Source: Giesbergeria sp. | Lineage (GTDB): Bacteria > Pseudomonadota > Gammaproteobacteria > Burkholderiales > Burkholderiaceae_C | Direction of reading: 5' to 3' | NCBI GenBank assembly: GCA_030690515.1 | Contig: JAUYGP010000648.1 | Location: forward strand, 1 to 8,217 | DNA: 8,217 nucleotides | Shown here: one piece after another, positions 1 to 6,002 of the stretch | How the letters are laid out: every line of letters starts with the position of its first letter | Position numbering within the stretch: position 1 is the first letter of the stretch | Translations under genes and position numbers: made by a program | Notes under the pieces: model-generated | The model's input: the letters and a program-made list of their open reading frames with translations, nothing else | Told to the model about the DNA's origin: nothing | Databases searched by the model: none

Positions 1-237
1 TTGCAGGGTATTCTGGTCGTCGGTAACGGGCACGCCGTCGATGGTGATGGAGCCGCTGTCGTGGGGTTCGAGCCGGTTGATGGCGCGCAGCAGGGTGCTC
101 TTGCCAGAGCCCGAGGCGCCGATGATGACCGTGACTTCGCCCGTGTTGAAATGCGTGGAAACATCGCGCAGTACCTGGTGTGCACCGAATGATTTGCAGA
201 CCCGGTCCGTCACGATGTAAGGGCTTGCCGCGTTCAT
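1..237 (-). CDS. Amino-acid ABC transporter ATPase, N-terminal part (cut by window edge)
   Basis: This is the N-terminal 79 codons of an ATP-binding subunit of a polar amino-acid uptake ABC transporter (GlnQ/HisP type). It would sit on the cytoplasmic face and power import by the adjacent permease. The protein begins MNAASPYIVTDRVCKSFGAH and has a clear Walker A P-loop, GASGSGKST, at residues 40-48, followed by LLRAINRLEPHDSGSITIDG, which is typical of the family. The Q-loop, signature, Walker B and H-loop lie outside the window. Its ATG overlaps the stop codon of the permease in an ATGA (237-234), which suggests translational coupling. It is the last visible gene of the operon binding protein-permease-ATPase. 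The exact substrate cannot be told from this fragment. Confidence 0.93.
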   Translation of the reverse strand, partial: MNAASPYIVTDRVCKSFGAHQVLRDVSTHFNTGEVTVIIGASGSGKSTLLRAINRLEPHDSGSITIDGVPVTDDQNTLQ

Positions 238-1016
238 TGGTTACGCCCTTCCACGTCGAAACGGTACTCGATGGCGTTGGAGATCTGTGTCACCAGCGTG
301 GTCAGCAGCAGATAGGTGACCGCAACCGTGGTGAGGGTCGCAATGGGCTGGAAGGTGGCCGACTGGATGCGGTTGCCCACGTTGGTCAACTCCACCACGC
401 CAATGGCATAAGCCAGCGACGAGTCCTTGAGCAAGGCCACGAAATTGCTCACCAGAGGCGGTAGCGAAATCTTGAAGGCCTGGGGGAAAACAACGTCAAA
501 GAACACATGCGTACGGCCCAGGCCCAGGGCGCGCGCGGCCTCGGTTTGGCCCCGGGGTACCGCCAGCAGGCCGGCCCGGATGGCTTCGGCGTTGTAGGCC
601 CCGACGTTCAGGGCCAATGCCACCACGGCGGCGGCAAAATCAGGCAAGTTCAGGCCGGGCACCAGCACCGGCAGGGCAAAGTACACAAACAGGATTTGCA
701 CCAGCAGCGGTGTGCCGCGGATGGTCCAGATGTAGAAGCTGGCCACCCAGCGCAGAGCAGCCCAGCGCGCGGTGCGCGCCAGCGCGGCTCCCGTGCCCAG
801 CGCCAGCCCGACACTACCGCTGACGAGCGTCAGCCACAGTGTGGTGCGGGCACCCGCAGAAAACGCCTGTGCGTTCGGGCCAATGGGCTCGGGTAGGAAC
901 GAGAGAACCTGGCCCAGCAGGGCCAGAGCGAATACCGTCAGCACCAGAGCGCTGACCAGCGTGGCATTGCTGCGCTGCTGGCGGCTCCAGCGGTGCGGCC
1001 AAAGGGCAATAAGCAT
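234..1016 (-). CDS. Amino-acid ABC transporter permease (HisM/GlnP family)
   Basis: A 260-residue inner-membrane permease of the polar amino-acid uptake family. It has a short basic N-terminus (residues 1-16), then a hydrophobic segment at about 18-41 and further membrane segments at about 55-80, 103-120, 125-142 and 190-245. RGTPLLVQILFVYFALP (from residue 100) is typical of this family. The EAA loop that docks on the ATPase is seen at residues 159-181, starting EAARALGLGRTHVFFDVVFP, followed by LLKDSSLAYAIGVVEL. It is somewhat longer than typical family members (about 220-250 residues) because of its N-terminal extension. It lies 32 bp after the binding-protein stop and overlaps the ATPase start by 4 bp. 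No good Shine-Dalgarno is visible before its ATG. The intercistronic gap holds a small GGGC-loop-GCCC inverted repeat (1033-1044), which could help set lower permease than binding-protein levels; that is inference. Confidence 0.93.
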   Translation of the reverse strand: MLIALWPHRWSRQQRSNATLVSALVLTVFALALLGQVLSFLPEPIGPNAQAFSAGARTTLWLTLVSGSVGLALGTGAALARTARWAALRWVASFYIWTIRGTPLLVQILFVYFALPVLVPGLNLPDFAAAVVALALNVGAYNAEAIRAGLLAVPRGQTEAARALGLGRTHVFFDVVFPQAFKISLPPLVSNFVALLKDSSLAYAIGVVELTNVGNRIQSATFQPIATLTTVAVTYLLLTTLVTQISNAIEYRFDVEGRNQ

Positions 1017-1048
1017 GAGAAACCGTCAGGAAGGGCGACTGCCCGTGC

Positions 1049-1810
1049 TCAGTTGCAGCGCACGTCTTCGTTGAAGTATTTTTTGGAAAGCTGGGTGTAG
1101 CTGCCGTCTGCCATGGTCTCGGCCAAGGCCTTGGACCAACCTTGCGCCAGCGACTGGTTGCCCTTGGCCACCGCGGCGGCGATGCGTTCAATGAACAGCA
1201 TGTCGCCCAGTTTGAAACCGGCTGTTGGGTTCTTGTCCACCACGGCCTTGGCCACGAAGCGGTCGGTGACCCAGGCATCGACGCGCTTGGAGTTGAGTGC
1301 GCTGCGCGCATCCACGTCGGTTGGGAAGTTCTTCATCTCTTTAATCGCAGAAACCTTCTGCACATTTTCGAGATAGCTGGTGCCGGTCTGCACCGCCACC
1401 ACCTTGCCTGCCAGGTCCTTGGCGGTGCGGATGGCAGGGTCCATGGCGATGATCATGCCGCCCGAGCAGTAGTGCGGTTCGGTGAACGTGACCGCTTTGG
1501 CTCGTTCGTCGGTGATGCCGTGCGAGGCAATCACCAGATCCCAGCGGTCCTGGCGCAGGCCGGTGAGCAGGGCGTCAAAGCCCAAGGTCTTCCACTGGAT
1601 GGTCACACCCATCTTTTTGGCCACGAGTTCGGCCAGATCGACCTCGAAACCGGTTAACGTGGTGCCGTTGAAGAAGTTGAAGGGGGCGAATTGCCCTTCG
1701 GTGGCAATGAGGATCTTGCCGTCTTTCTTGATTTCGTCGAATGTGCGCGCTTGCACAGAAAAGACGGCGCAGAGCGCCACAGCGGAGGCAACGAGCTTGA
1801 GCAACTTCAT
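1049..1810 (-). CDS. Amino-acid ABC transporter periplasmic substrate-binding protein
   Basis: A 253-residue periplasmic binding protein of the SBP_bac_3 family, which captures an amino acid and delivers it to the neighbouring permease. The chosen ATG (1808-1810) starts MKLLKLVASAVALCAVFSVQA, a classic Sec signal peptide with likely cleavage after Ala21. It is not a lipoprotein, since the residue before Cys14 is Leu rather than Gly/Ala/Ser. An AGGA lies about 7 bases upstream. The frame is open upstream to an ATG at 1921, but that would bury the signal peptide and cross a strong hairpin, so it was not used. Family landmarks are EGQFAPFNF (38-46), GFEVDLAELVAKKMG (54-68), SHGITDERAKAVTFTEPHY (96-114) with the ligand carboxylate-binding Arg103, and VDAWVTD (177-183). 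Cys115 and Cys252 could form a disulfide. The ligand is unknown. The enclosing operon continues with permease and ATPase on the same strand. Confidence 0.94.
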   Translation of the reverse strand: MKLLKLVASAVALCAVFSVQARTFDEIKKDGKILIATEGQFAPFNFFNGTTLTGFEVDLAELVAKKMGVTIQWKTLGFDALLTGLRQDRWDLVIASHGITDERAKAVTFTEPHYCSGGMIIAMDPAIRTAKDLAGKVVAVQTGTSYLENVQKVSAIKEMKNFPTDVDARSALNSKRVDAWVTDRFVAKAVVDKNPTAGFKLGDMLFIERIAAAVAKGNQSLAQGWSKALAETMADGSYTQLSKKYFNEDVRCN

Positions 1811-1840
1811 CGTGTGTCCTGTCGGGGGTGGTTCAGGTAC

Positions 1841-1860
1841 AAAAAATCCGACCTGCGGAT
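1841..1860 (-). promoter_or_regulatory. Small hairpin plus T-run in the binding-protein leader
   Basis: On the minus strand, ATCCG-CAGGT-CGGAT forms a 5-bp stem with a 5-base loop, followed directly by TTTTT, ending about 31 bases before the ATG of the binding protein. The loop CAGGT is complementary to ACCTG at 1838-1834, so an alternative pairing would break the first stem. This looks like a miniature terminator/anti-terminator arrangement, but stems this short occur by chance. It is a tentative call. Confidence 0.25.
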
Positions 1861-1877
1861 AGCAAGGCCGGAACCGG

Positions 1878-1918
1878 AAAAACCACATGGCGGCACAAGG
1901 ATGGTTGCGCCGCCATGT
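1878..1918 (-). terminator. Intrinsic terminator or attenuator hairpin
   Basis: On the minus strand the perfect 10-base arms ACATGGCGGC (1918-1909) and GCCGCCATGT (1894-1885) can pair, with three further inner base pairs after one mismatch and a 6-base loop. Two G residues and then TTTTT (1882-1878) follow. It lies 68 bp after the stop of the TauE/SafE gene, so the simplest reading is that gene's terminator. It also lies just downstream of a TATAAT box and upstream of the binding-protein gene, so it would be the first element in the leader of that operon if the box is used. Confidence 0.7.
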
Positions 1919-1933
1919 CATTGAACTGACGCA

Positions 1934-1939
1934 ATTATA
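1934..1939 (-). promoter_or_regulatory. TATAAT -10 box, candidate promoter of the amino-acid transporter operon
   Basis: A perfect TATAAT on the minus strand (1939-1934) within CCTATAATTGCG stands out in GC-rich DNA, about 124 bases before the binding-protein ATG. No TTGACA-like -35 is found at 16-18 bp (GC-rich sequence occupies that place), so an activator may be needed, or the match may be fortuitous. A transcript from here would start near 1927 and run straight into the hairpin at 1918-1885. Confidence 0.45.
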
Positions 1940-1985
1940 GGATCTGGCTTTGCCGCGCCGCCTATTGAGGACAACCCCTATGGCG

Positions 1986-2744
1986 TTAGCGCAAGAAGGC
2001 GTCGTAGCCAGTTTTGAGGATCAGGGTGCTGACCACAAAAATGAAAATCCAGCGCACGAAACCGGTTCCATGTTTGAGCGCCATGTGGGTGCCCAGCAGG
2101 CTGCCCACCACATTGGCTACCGCCAGTGGCAGGGCGAAATGCCACCAGACGTGACCTTTGTAGGTGAAGAGAATCAGCGCTGCAATGTTCGTCGATACAT
2201 TGAGCAGCTTCGCCGATGCCGAAGCGTTCAGAAAGTCGTAGCCCAGCAGGCGCACGAACAGAAATACGAAGAAACTACCGGTGCCAGGGCCGAAAAATCC
2301 GTCGTAAAAACCCACAAACAGGCCGATCAGGCTGGCCGTCATCCACTCGGCGTTTGCCGCGAAACGGGGGGTGTGGTGGCGGCCCAGATCTTTTTTTGCC
2401 AGGGTGTAGACCAGTACGACCAGCAGCACCAGGGGCAAGAGTTTGCGCAGAAAATCGGGGGAGAGCACGGTGACGGCCCAGGCGCCAGCAAACGCGCCGA
2501 TGAACCCGGCCAGCGCGGCCGGCAGCATCGCCTGCCAGCGGATCTGGACACGGCGGCTGTATTGCCAGGTCGCCACCCCCGTGCCCCAGATCGAAGCGCT
2601 TTTGTTCGTTCCCAACAGCGTGGCGGGAGGTGCGTTCGGGAAGGTGGCGAACAAGGCGGGAAGCAGAATCAGGCCGCCGCCGCCCACGATGGCATCCACA
2701 AAGCCGGCAAACAGGGAGGCCAGCGAAACCAGTATCCATTCCAT
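1986..2744 (-). CDS. TauE/SafE family membrane permease (YfcA-like)
   Basis: A 252-residue inner-membrane protein of the TauE/SafE family (formerly UPF0721, DUF81). Members are proposed anion exporters or importers, in some cases for sulfite, sulfoacetate or other organosulfur compounds; the substrate here cannot be inferred. The family's two half-repeats are visible. The first has GFVDAIVGGGGLILLPAL (14-31) and GTNKSASIWGTG (45-56). The second has GFYDGFFGPGTGSFFVFLF (145-163), then SASAKLLNVSTNIAALILF (175-193). About 7-8 hydrophobic segments span the protein, and the length is usual. The ATG at 2744-2742 gives a proper membrane N-terminus, but no Shine-Dalgarno precedes it. Strong terminators lie just upstream, so it needs its own promoter in roughly 2745-2785, and none is convincing. 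A terminator-like hairpin follows its TAA stop at 68 bp. Confidence 0.9.
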   Translation of the reverse strand: MEWILVSLASLFAGFVDAIVGGGGLILLPALFATFPNAPPATLLGTNKSASIWGTGVATWQYSRRVQIRWQAMLPAALAGFIGAFAGAWAVTVLSPDFLRKLLPLVLLVVLVYTLAKKDLGRHHTPRFAANAEWMTASLIGLFVGFYDGFFGPGTGSFFVFLFVRLLGYDFLNASASAKLLNVSTNIAALILFTYKGHVWWHFALPLAVANVVGSLLGTHMALKHGTGFVRWIFIFVVSTLILKTGYDAFLR

Positions 2745-2785
2745 GCCGGGATTGTCGCATCCGGCGTGCAGGGGCTGGGCGGGCG

Positions 2786-2810
2786 AAAAAAAACGCTGGA
2801 CATGCCAGCG
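2786..2810 (-). terminator. Intrinsic terminator (second of a tandem pair)
   Basis: On the minus strand CGCTGG-CATGT-CCAGCG forms a 6-bp stem with a 5-base loop, followed without spacer by eight T residues (2793-2786). It stands 178 bases after the stop of the GMC oxidoreductase gene and about 40 bases before the TauE/SafE start, on their common strand. It should stop readthrough from the oxidoreductase gene. Confidence 0.8.
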
Positions 2811-2815
2811 CTTGT

Positions 2816-2839
2816 AAAAAACTGCGCCTCATCGGGCGC
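2816..2839 (-). terminator. Intrinsic terminator (first of a tandem pair)
   Basis: On the minus strand GCGCC-CGATGA-GGCGC forms a 5-bp GC-only stem with a 6-base loop, then AG and TTTTTT (2821-2816). Its T-run leads straight into the second terminator hairpin at 2810-2794. It is read from the oxidoreductase side. Confidence 0.68.
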
Positions 2840-2987
2840 TTTGGAAATGGTTGTGGCTGTAGGTTGTCTCCCCGGCCCCCCGTTCGACGCACCGGGGTGC
2901 GCTTTCGAGTGCATGAACTGTAACGGCGCAAGCACGGCAAGGGCATTGGGGATTTCCCGCCCTGCGGACAGGAATCGTTACAAGGTG

Positions 2988-4658
2988 TTAAGCGTGTTCC
3001 GCCTCGATCCATGCGGCGGCCTTCTCGGCCATCATCAGGGTGGGCGAATTGGTGTTGCCGCTGGTGATGGTGGGCATGGCACCGGCGTCCACCACGCGCA
3101 GGCCCCGTATGCCGCGCACGCGCATGCGCGAGTCCAGTACGGCCATCGGATCACTGTCCTGGCCCATCTTCGTGGTTCCGACAGGGTGAAAGATGGTGGT
3201 GGCGATGTCGCCCGCCAGGCGGGTGAGCTCCTCGTCGGTCTGGAACTGCACGCCGGGCTTGAATTCTTCGGGCTGGTAGCGGGCCAGCGCAGGTTGCGCC
3301 ACGATGTGGCGCGTCACGCGCAGGCTGTCGGCCGCCACCTGGCGGTCTTCGGGAGTGCTCAGATAGTTGGGCGCGATGGCTGGGGCGTCCCCGAAGCGGC
3401 CGCTTTTGATCTGCACCGTGCCCCGGCTGGTCGGATTCAGGTTGCACACGCTGGCTGTGAAGGCCGGAAAGCTGTGCAGGGGTTCGCCGAACGCATCCAG
3501 CGACAGCGGCTGGACGTGGTATTCGATGTTCGGGTGTGGCTGGTTGGCACTGCTGCGCGTGAAGGCGCCGAGCTGCGAGGGCGCCATGCTCATGGGGCCG
3601 CTGCGCTTGAGAGCGTATTCCAGGCCGATCAGGGCCTTGCCGGTGAGCGTGCTCGCCAGGGTGTTCAGCGTCTTGACGCTTTGCACCTTGTAGACCGAGC
3701 GGATCTGCAGATGGTCCTGCAGGTTGGCACCCACGCCGGGCAGGTCGTGCACCACGTCCACGCCGTGCTCACGCAGCAGTGCGGCCGGGCCGATGCCCGA
3801 GAGCTGCAGCAACTGCGGGGAGTTGATGGCACCCGCGCTCAGCACCACCTCGCAGGCCGCGTGCGCAGTCACCATCTCTTTGCCCGTCCAGATCTGCACG
3901 CCCGTGCAGCGGCGGCTGCCATCGCTTTGGGGTTCCACGATCAGGCGCGTGGCCTGGGCGCTGGTCCACATCTCGAAGTTGGCGCGGCCATAGCAGGTGG
4001 GGCGCAGGAAAGCCTTGGCCGTGTTCCAGCGCCAGCCCTTTTTCTGGTTGACTTCGAAGTAACCCACGCCTTCGTTGTTGCCGCCATTGAAATCGTCGGT
4101 GGCCGGTATACCTGCCTGTTGTGCCGCCTGGGCGAAGGCGTCCAGCACATCCCAGCGCAGGCGTTGGCGTTCGACGCGCCATTCACCCGTGCTGCCGTGC
4201 GACTTGTTGCCATGCAGGCTAGCAAACGCAGGTGAGGCCTCGTTGGACTTGTCCAGGCGCCAGTGGTCTTCGTGGTGGCGGAAGGCGGGCAGCACCTGTT
4301 CCCAGCGCCAGCTGTCGTCGCCCGTGAGGTGGGCCCACTGGTCGTAGTCGCGCGCCTGACCCCGCATATAGATCATGCCGTTGATGCTGCTGCAGCCGCC
4401 CAGCGTCTTGCCGCGGGGGTAGCGCAGGCTGCGGCCATTGAGCCCTGTATCGGGCTCGGTCTGGTAGAGCCAGTCGGTGCGCGGATTGCCGATGCAATAC
4501 AGGTAGCCCACGGGGATGTGGATCCAGTGGTAATCGTCCTTGCGGCCCGCTTCGATAAGCAGCACGCGCCGGTTGCTGTCAGCGCTCAAGCGGTTGCACA
4601 GCAGGGCACCCGCCGTGCCGCCGCCGATGATGATGTAGTCGAAGGTCGTGTCGCTCAT
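2988..4658 (-). CDS. GMC family FAD-dependent oxidoreductase (choline/alcohol dehydrogenase-like)
   Basis: A 556-residue flavoenzyme of the glucose-methanol-choline family, closest in layout to bacterial choline dehydrogenase (BetA) and alcohol dehydrogenases such as AlkJ. It would oxidise an alcohol to an aldehyde or ketone using FAD. The chosen ATG (4658-4656) begins MSDTTFDYIIIGGGTAGALL, putting the dinucleotide-binding GGGTAG at residues 12-17 and the FAD-ribose Glu at 36, as the family expects; the ATG at 4712 would add 18 odd residues. GMC signature 1 is at about 81-104 (PRGKTLGGCSSINGMIYMRG), and signature 2 contains GAINSPQLLQLSGIGP. The C-terminal FHPVGTTKMG carries the catalytic His491, and SGNTNSP carries Asn535. 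Their spacing of 44 equals that of the His/Asn pair in choline oxidase. No aldehyde dehydrogenase, betaine regulator or cytochrome partner is adjacent, so the substrate is open. It is divergent from the lipid-transport operon and followed by tandem terminators. Confidence 0.93.
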   Translation of the reverse strand: MSDTTFDYIIIGGGTAGALLCNRLSADSNRRVLLIEAGRKDDYHWIHIPVGYLYCIGNPRTDWLYQTEPDTGLNGRSLRYPRGKTLGGCSSINGMIYMRGQARDYDQWAHLTGDDSWRWEQVLPAFRHHEDHWRLDKSNEASPAFASLHGNKSHGSTGEWRVERQRLRWDVLDAFAQAAQQAGIPATDDFNGGNNEGVGYFEVNQKKGWRWNTAKAFLRPTCYGRANFEMWTSAQATRLIVEPQSDGSRRCTGVQIWTGKEMVTAHAACEVVLSAGAINSPQLLQLSGIGPAALLREHGVDVVHDLPGVGANLQDHLQIRSVYKVQSVKTLNTLASTLTGKALIGLEYALKRSGPMSMAPSQLGAFTRSSANQPHPNIEYHVQPLSLDAFGEPLHSFPAFTASVCNLNPTSRGTVQIKSGRFGDAPAIAPNYLSTPEDRQVAADSLRVTRHIVAQPALARYQPEEFKPGVQFQTDEELTRLAGDIATTIFHPVGTTKMGQDSDPMAVLDSRMRVRGIRGLRVVDAGAMPTITSGNTNSPTLMMAEKAAAWIEAEHA

Positions 4659-4739
4659 GGTGTCTCTGGAATGGGGCGTTGCCGTGCCTATGGTGCCATG
4701 TGAGTGCGGCATCGACGCAACACTGGGGCAATTAAGCTA

Positions 4740-4790
4740 TTAAAACAGGAGCAATTAACGCAAACCAGTATTGCGCTAGAAGGTGTTTTT
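4740..4790. repeat. Degenerate palindromic dispersed repeat, copy A
   Basis: An AT-richer block in the 216-bp intergenic region between the divergent oxidoreductase and mlaE-like genes. It has AATTAACGC and GCGCTAGA flanking an 11-base centre, ending in GTTTTT. Aligned without gaps to 7814-7864, the two blocks agree at 28 of 51 positions by my hand count, and 27 of the 40 positions outside the variable 11-base centre agree. That is the pattern of a palindromic repeat with conserved arms and a free loop. From memory, AGCGCT-type palindromes of this kind are frequent in Comamonadaceae intergenic DNA; I know no formal name for it. Confidence 0.6.
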
Positions 4791-4799
4791 AATGATACT
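4771..4799 (+). promoter_or_regulatory. Candidate sigma-70 promoter for the lipid-transport operon
   Basis: TTGCGC (4771-4776) and GATACT (4794-4799) are separated by 17 bp, the ideal spacing. Each hexamer is only a moderate match (TTG conserved in the -35; four of six in the -10). Transcription would start near 4806, about 70 bases before the mlaE-like ATG. The elements fall in and just beyond repeat copy A, so the repeat may have supplied the promoter. This is the best candidate seen in the 4659-4874 gap, not a firm call. Confidence 0.35.
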
Positions 4800-4874
4800 C
4801 CAGCGCACACAGGCTTGTGCCGTCGATCGCCACAGGGCGGCCGTGGCTGGCCCTTGTACCGCAACCCCTGCTCC

Positions 4875-5999
4875 ATGTCCGACAGCATTCCGCACATCGT
4901 CCGCACCGACACACCCGAAGGGCCGTGCGCGTTCCCGCGCGGGCGCTGGGGTGCGGCCGATCTGGGCGCGCGCGCGCAATGGCGGGTGCTGCAAGCCCAG
5001 CTAGACGACCTGCCTGCGCAGGCGTCACTGGGGTGGAATTTGCGTGGCTTGCAGTGGCTGGACCATGTGGGCGCGCAACTGCTCTGGAACCACTGGGGCC
5101 GCGCGTGGCCTCAGCGCCTGGCGCTGGACGAAGGGCAACGTGCCATGCTGGAGCGGGTGGCGCGCTACAGCACGACGCCGCCCCCGATCGAACCTTGGCG
5201 CCTGCTCGACCAGGTGGACCGCCTGGGCGTGCTGGTGCTCCATGGCGTGGACCATGCCCGCCACCTGTTGCTGCTTGTCGGGCAGATGCTGCTCGACAGC
5301 CTGCGCCTGTTGCGGGCACCGCACCGCGCACCCTGGCGCGATATCTCGGGCCATCTTTTTCGCATGGGCGCCACGGCGCTGCCTATCACCGCGCTGGTGG
5401 GTTTTCTGATTGGCGTGGTACTCGCCTATCTCATGTCCCTGCAGTTGCGCCAGTACGGTGCCGAGGCATTCATCGTCAATATTCTGGGCATCTCGCTGAT
5501 CCGTGAGCTGGGGCCCATGCTGGCCGCCATTCTGGTAGCGGGGCGTTCGGGTTCGGCCATCACTGCGCAGATTGGGGTGATGCGCGTGACCGAAGAGCTT
5601 GACGCCATGCGCGTCATGGGCATCCCCCAGGGTTTCCGGCTGGTGCTGCCGCGTGCACTGGCGCTGGCGCTGGCCATGCCGCTCATCAGTGTGTGGACCA
5701 CTCTGTCGGCGTTGGCGGGCGGTATGCTGGCCGCCGATGTGGCCATGGGCATCTCGCCCGCCTATTTCATTCATGCGTTGCCGCTGGCCGTTGGGTCCGG
5801 CAACCTCACGCTGGCGTTGTCCAAATCGGTTGTGTTTGGCACACTGATTGCCCTCATCGGCTGCCACTGGGGGCTGCGCGTTAAGCCTGACACCCAGAGC
5901 CTGGGCGAAGGCACAACGGCCTCGGTGGTCACCTCGATCACCATGGTCATCATCGTGGATGCGTTGTTTGCCGTGGCCTTCAAGAACGTGGGCTTCTGA
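4875..5999 (+). CDS. MlaE-type lipid ABC transporter permease with N-terminal STAS-like domain
   Basis: A 374-residue permease of the MlaE/YrbE family, the inner-membrane part of an MCE lipid transporter. Residues 1 to about 95 form a soluble region with WNLRGLQWLDHVGAQLLWNHW (54-74), which matches the helix motif of STAS domains (like MlaB), here fused to the permease. The permease core starts at about 150. The family hallmark is at residues 211-250: ELGPMLAAILVAGRSGSAIT, then AQIGVMRVTEELDAMRVMGI. Several hydrophobic segments follow (about 262-290, 295-325, 350-370), ending in VAFKNVGF. Length fits the longer, STAS-containing form rather than the roughly 260-residue E. coli MlaE. The ATG at 4875 was chosen because the next in-frame ATG, at 4704, would add 57 non-conserved residues through the intergenic repeat. 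No Shine-Dalgarno precedes 4875, so the exact start is uncertain. The ATPase gene begins 3 bp after the stop. Confidence 0.92.
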   Translation: MSDSIPHIVRTDTPEGPCAFPRGRWGAADLGARAQWRVLQAQLDDLPAQASLGWNLRGLQWLDHVGAQLLWNHWGRAWPQRLALDEGQRAMLERVARYSTTPPPIEPWRLLDQVDRLGVLVLHGVDHARHLLLLVGQMLLDSLRLLRAPHRAPWRDISGHLFRMGATALPITALVGFLIGVVLAYLMSLQLRQYGAEAFIVNILGISLIRELGPMLAAILVAGRSGSAITAQIGVMRVTEELDAMRVMGIPQGFRLVLPRALALALAMPLISVWTTLSALAGGMLAADVAMGISPAYFIHALPLAVGSGNLTLALSKSVVFGTLIALIGCHWGLRVKPDTQSLGEGTTASVVTSITMVIIVDALFAVAFKNVGF

Positions 6000-6002
6000 G
6001 AC

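Noticed and set aside
1033..1044. GGGC-GACT-GCCC inverted repeat between the binding-protein and permease genes as a terminator.
   Set aside because: The stem is only 4 bp and no T-run follows on the minus strand. At most it is a weak processing or stability element, so it is not listed as a feature.
1811..1921. N-terminal extension of the binding protein to the ATG at 1921, considered also as a leader peptide rich in Trp, Phe and Arg.
   Set aside because: The frame has no stop before the real start, so it is not a separate leader peptide. As an extension it would hide a textbook signal peptide and cross the terminator-like hairpin.
1950..4235. A 761-codon plus-strand open frame, the longest in the window.
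   Set aside because: It lies antisense to the TauE/SafE and oxidoreductase genes and runs through the intergenic gap with both terminators. The translation is rich in Gly, Arg, His and Gln with no recognisable domain or motif. The opposite-strand genes have clear family motifs. Long antisense frames are expected in GC-rich DNA.
4704..4874. Earlier in-frame start for the MlaE-type permease at 4704.
   Set aside because: The extra 57 residues come from the intergenic repeat and the possible promoter and look like no part of the family. The STAS-like domain is complete from 4875.
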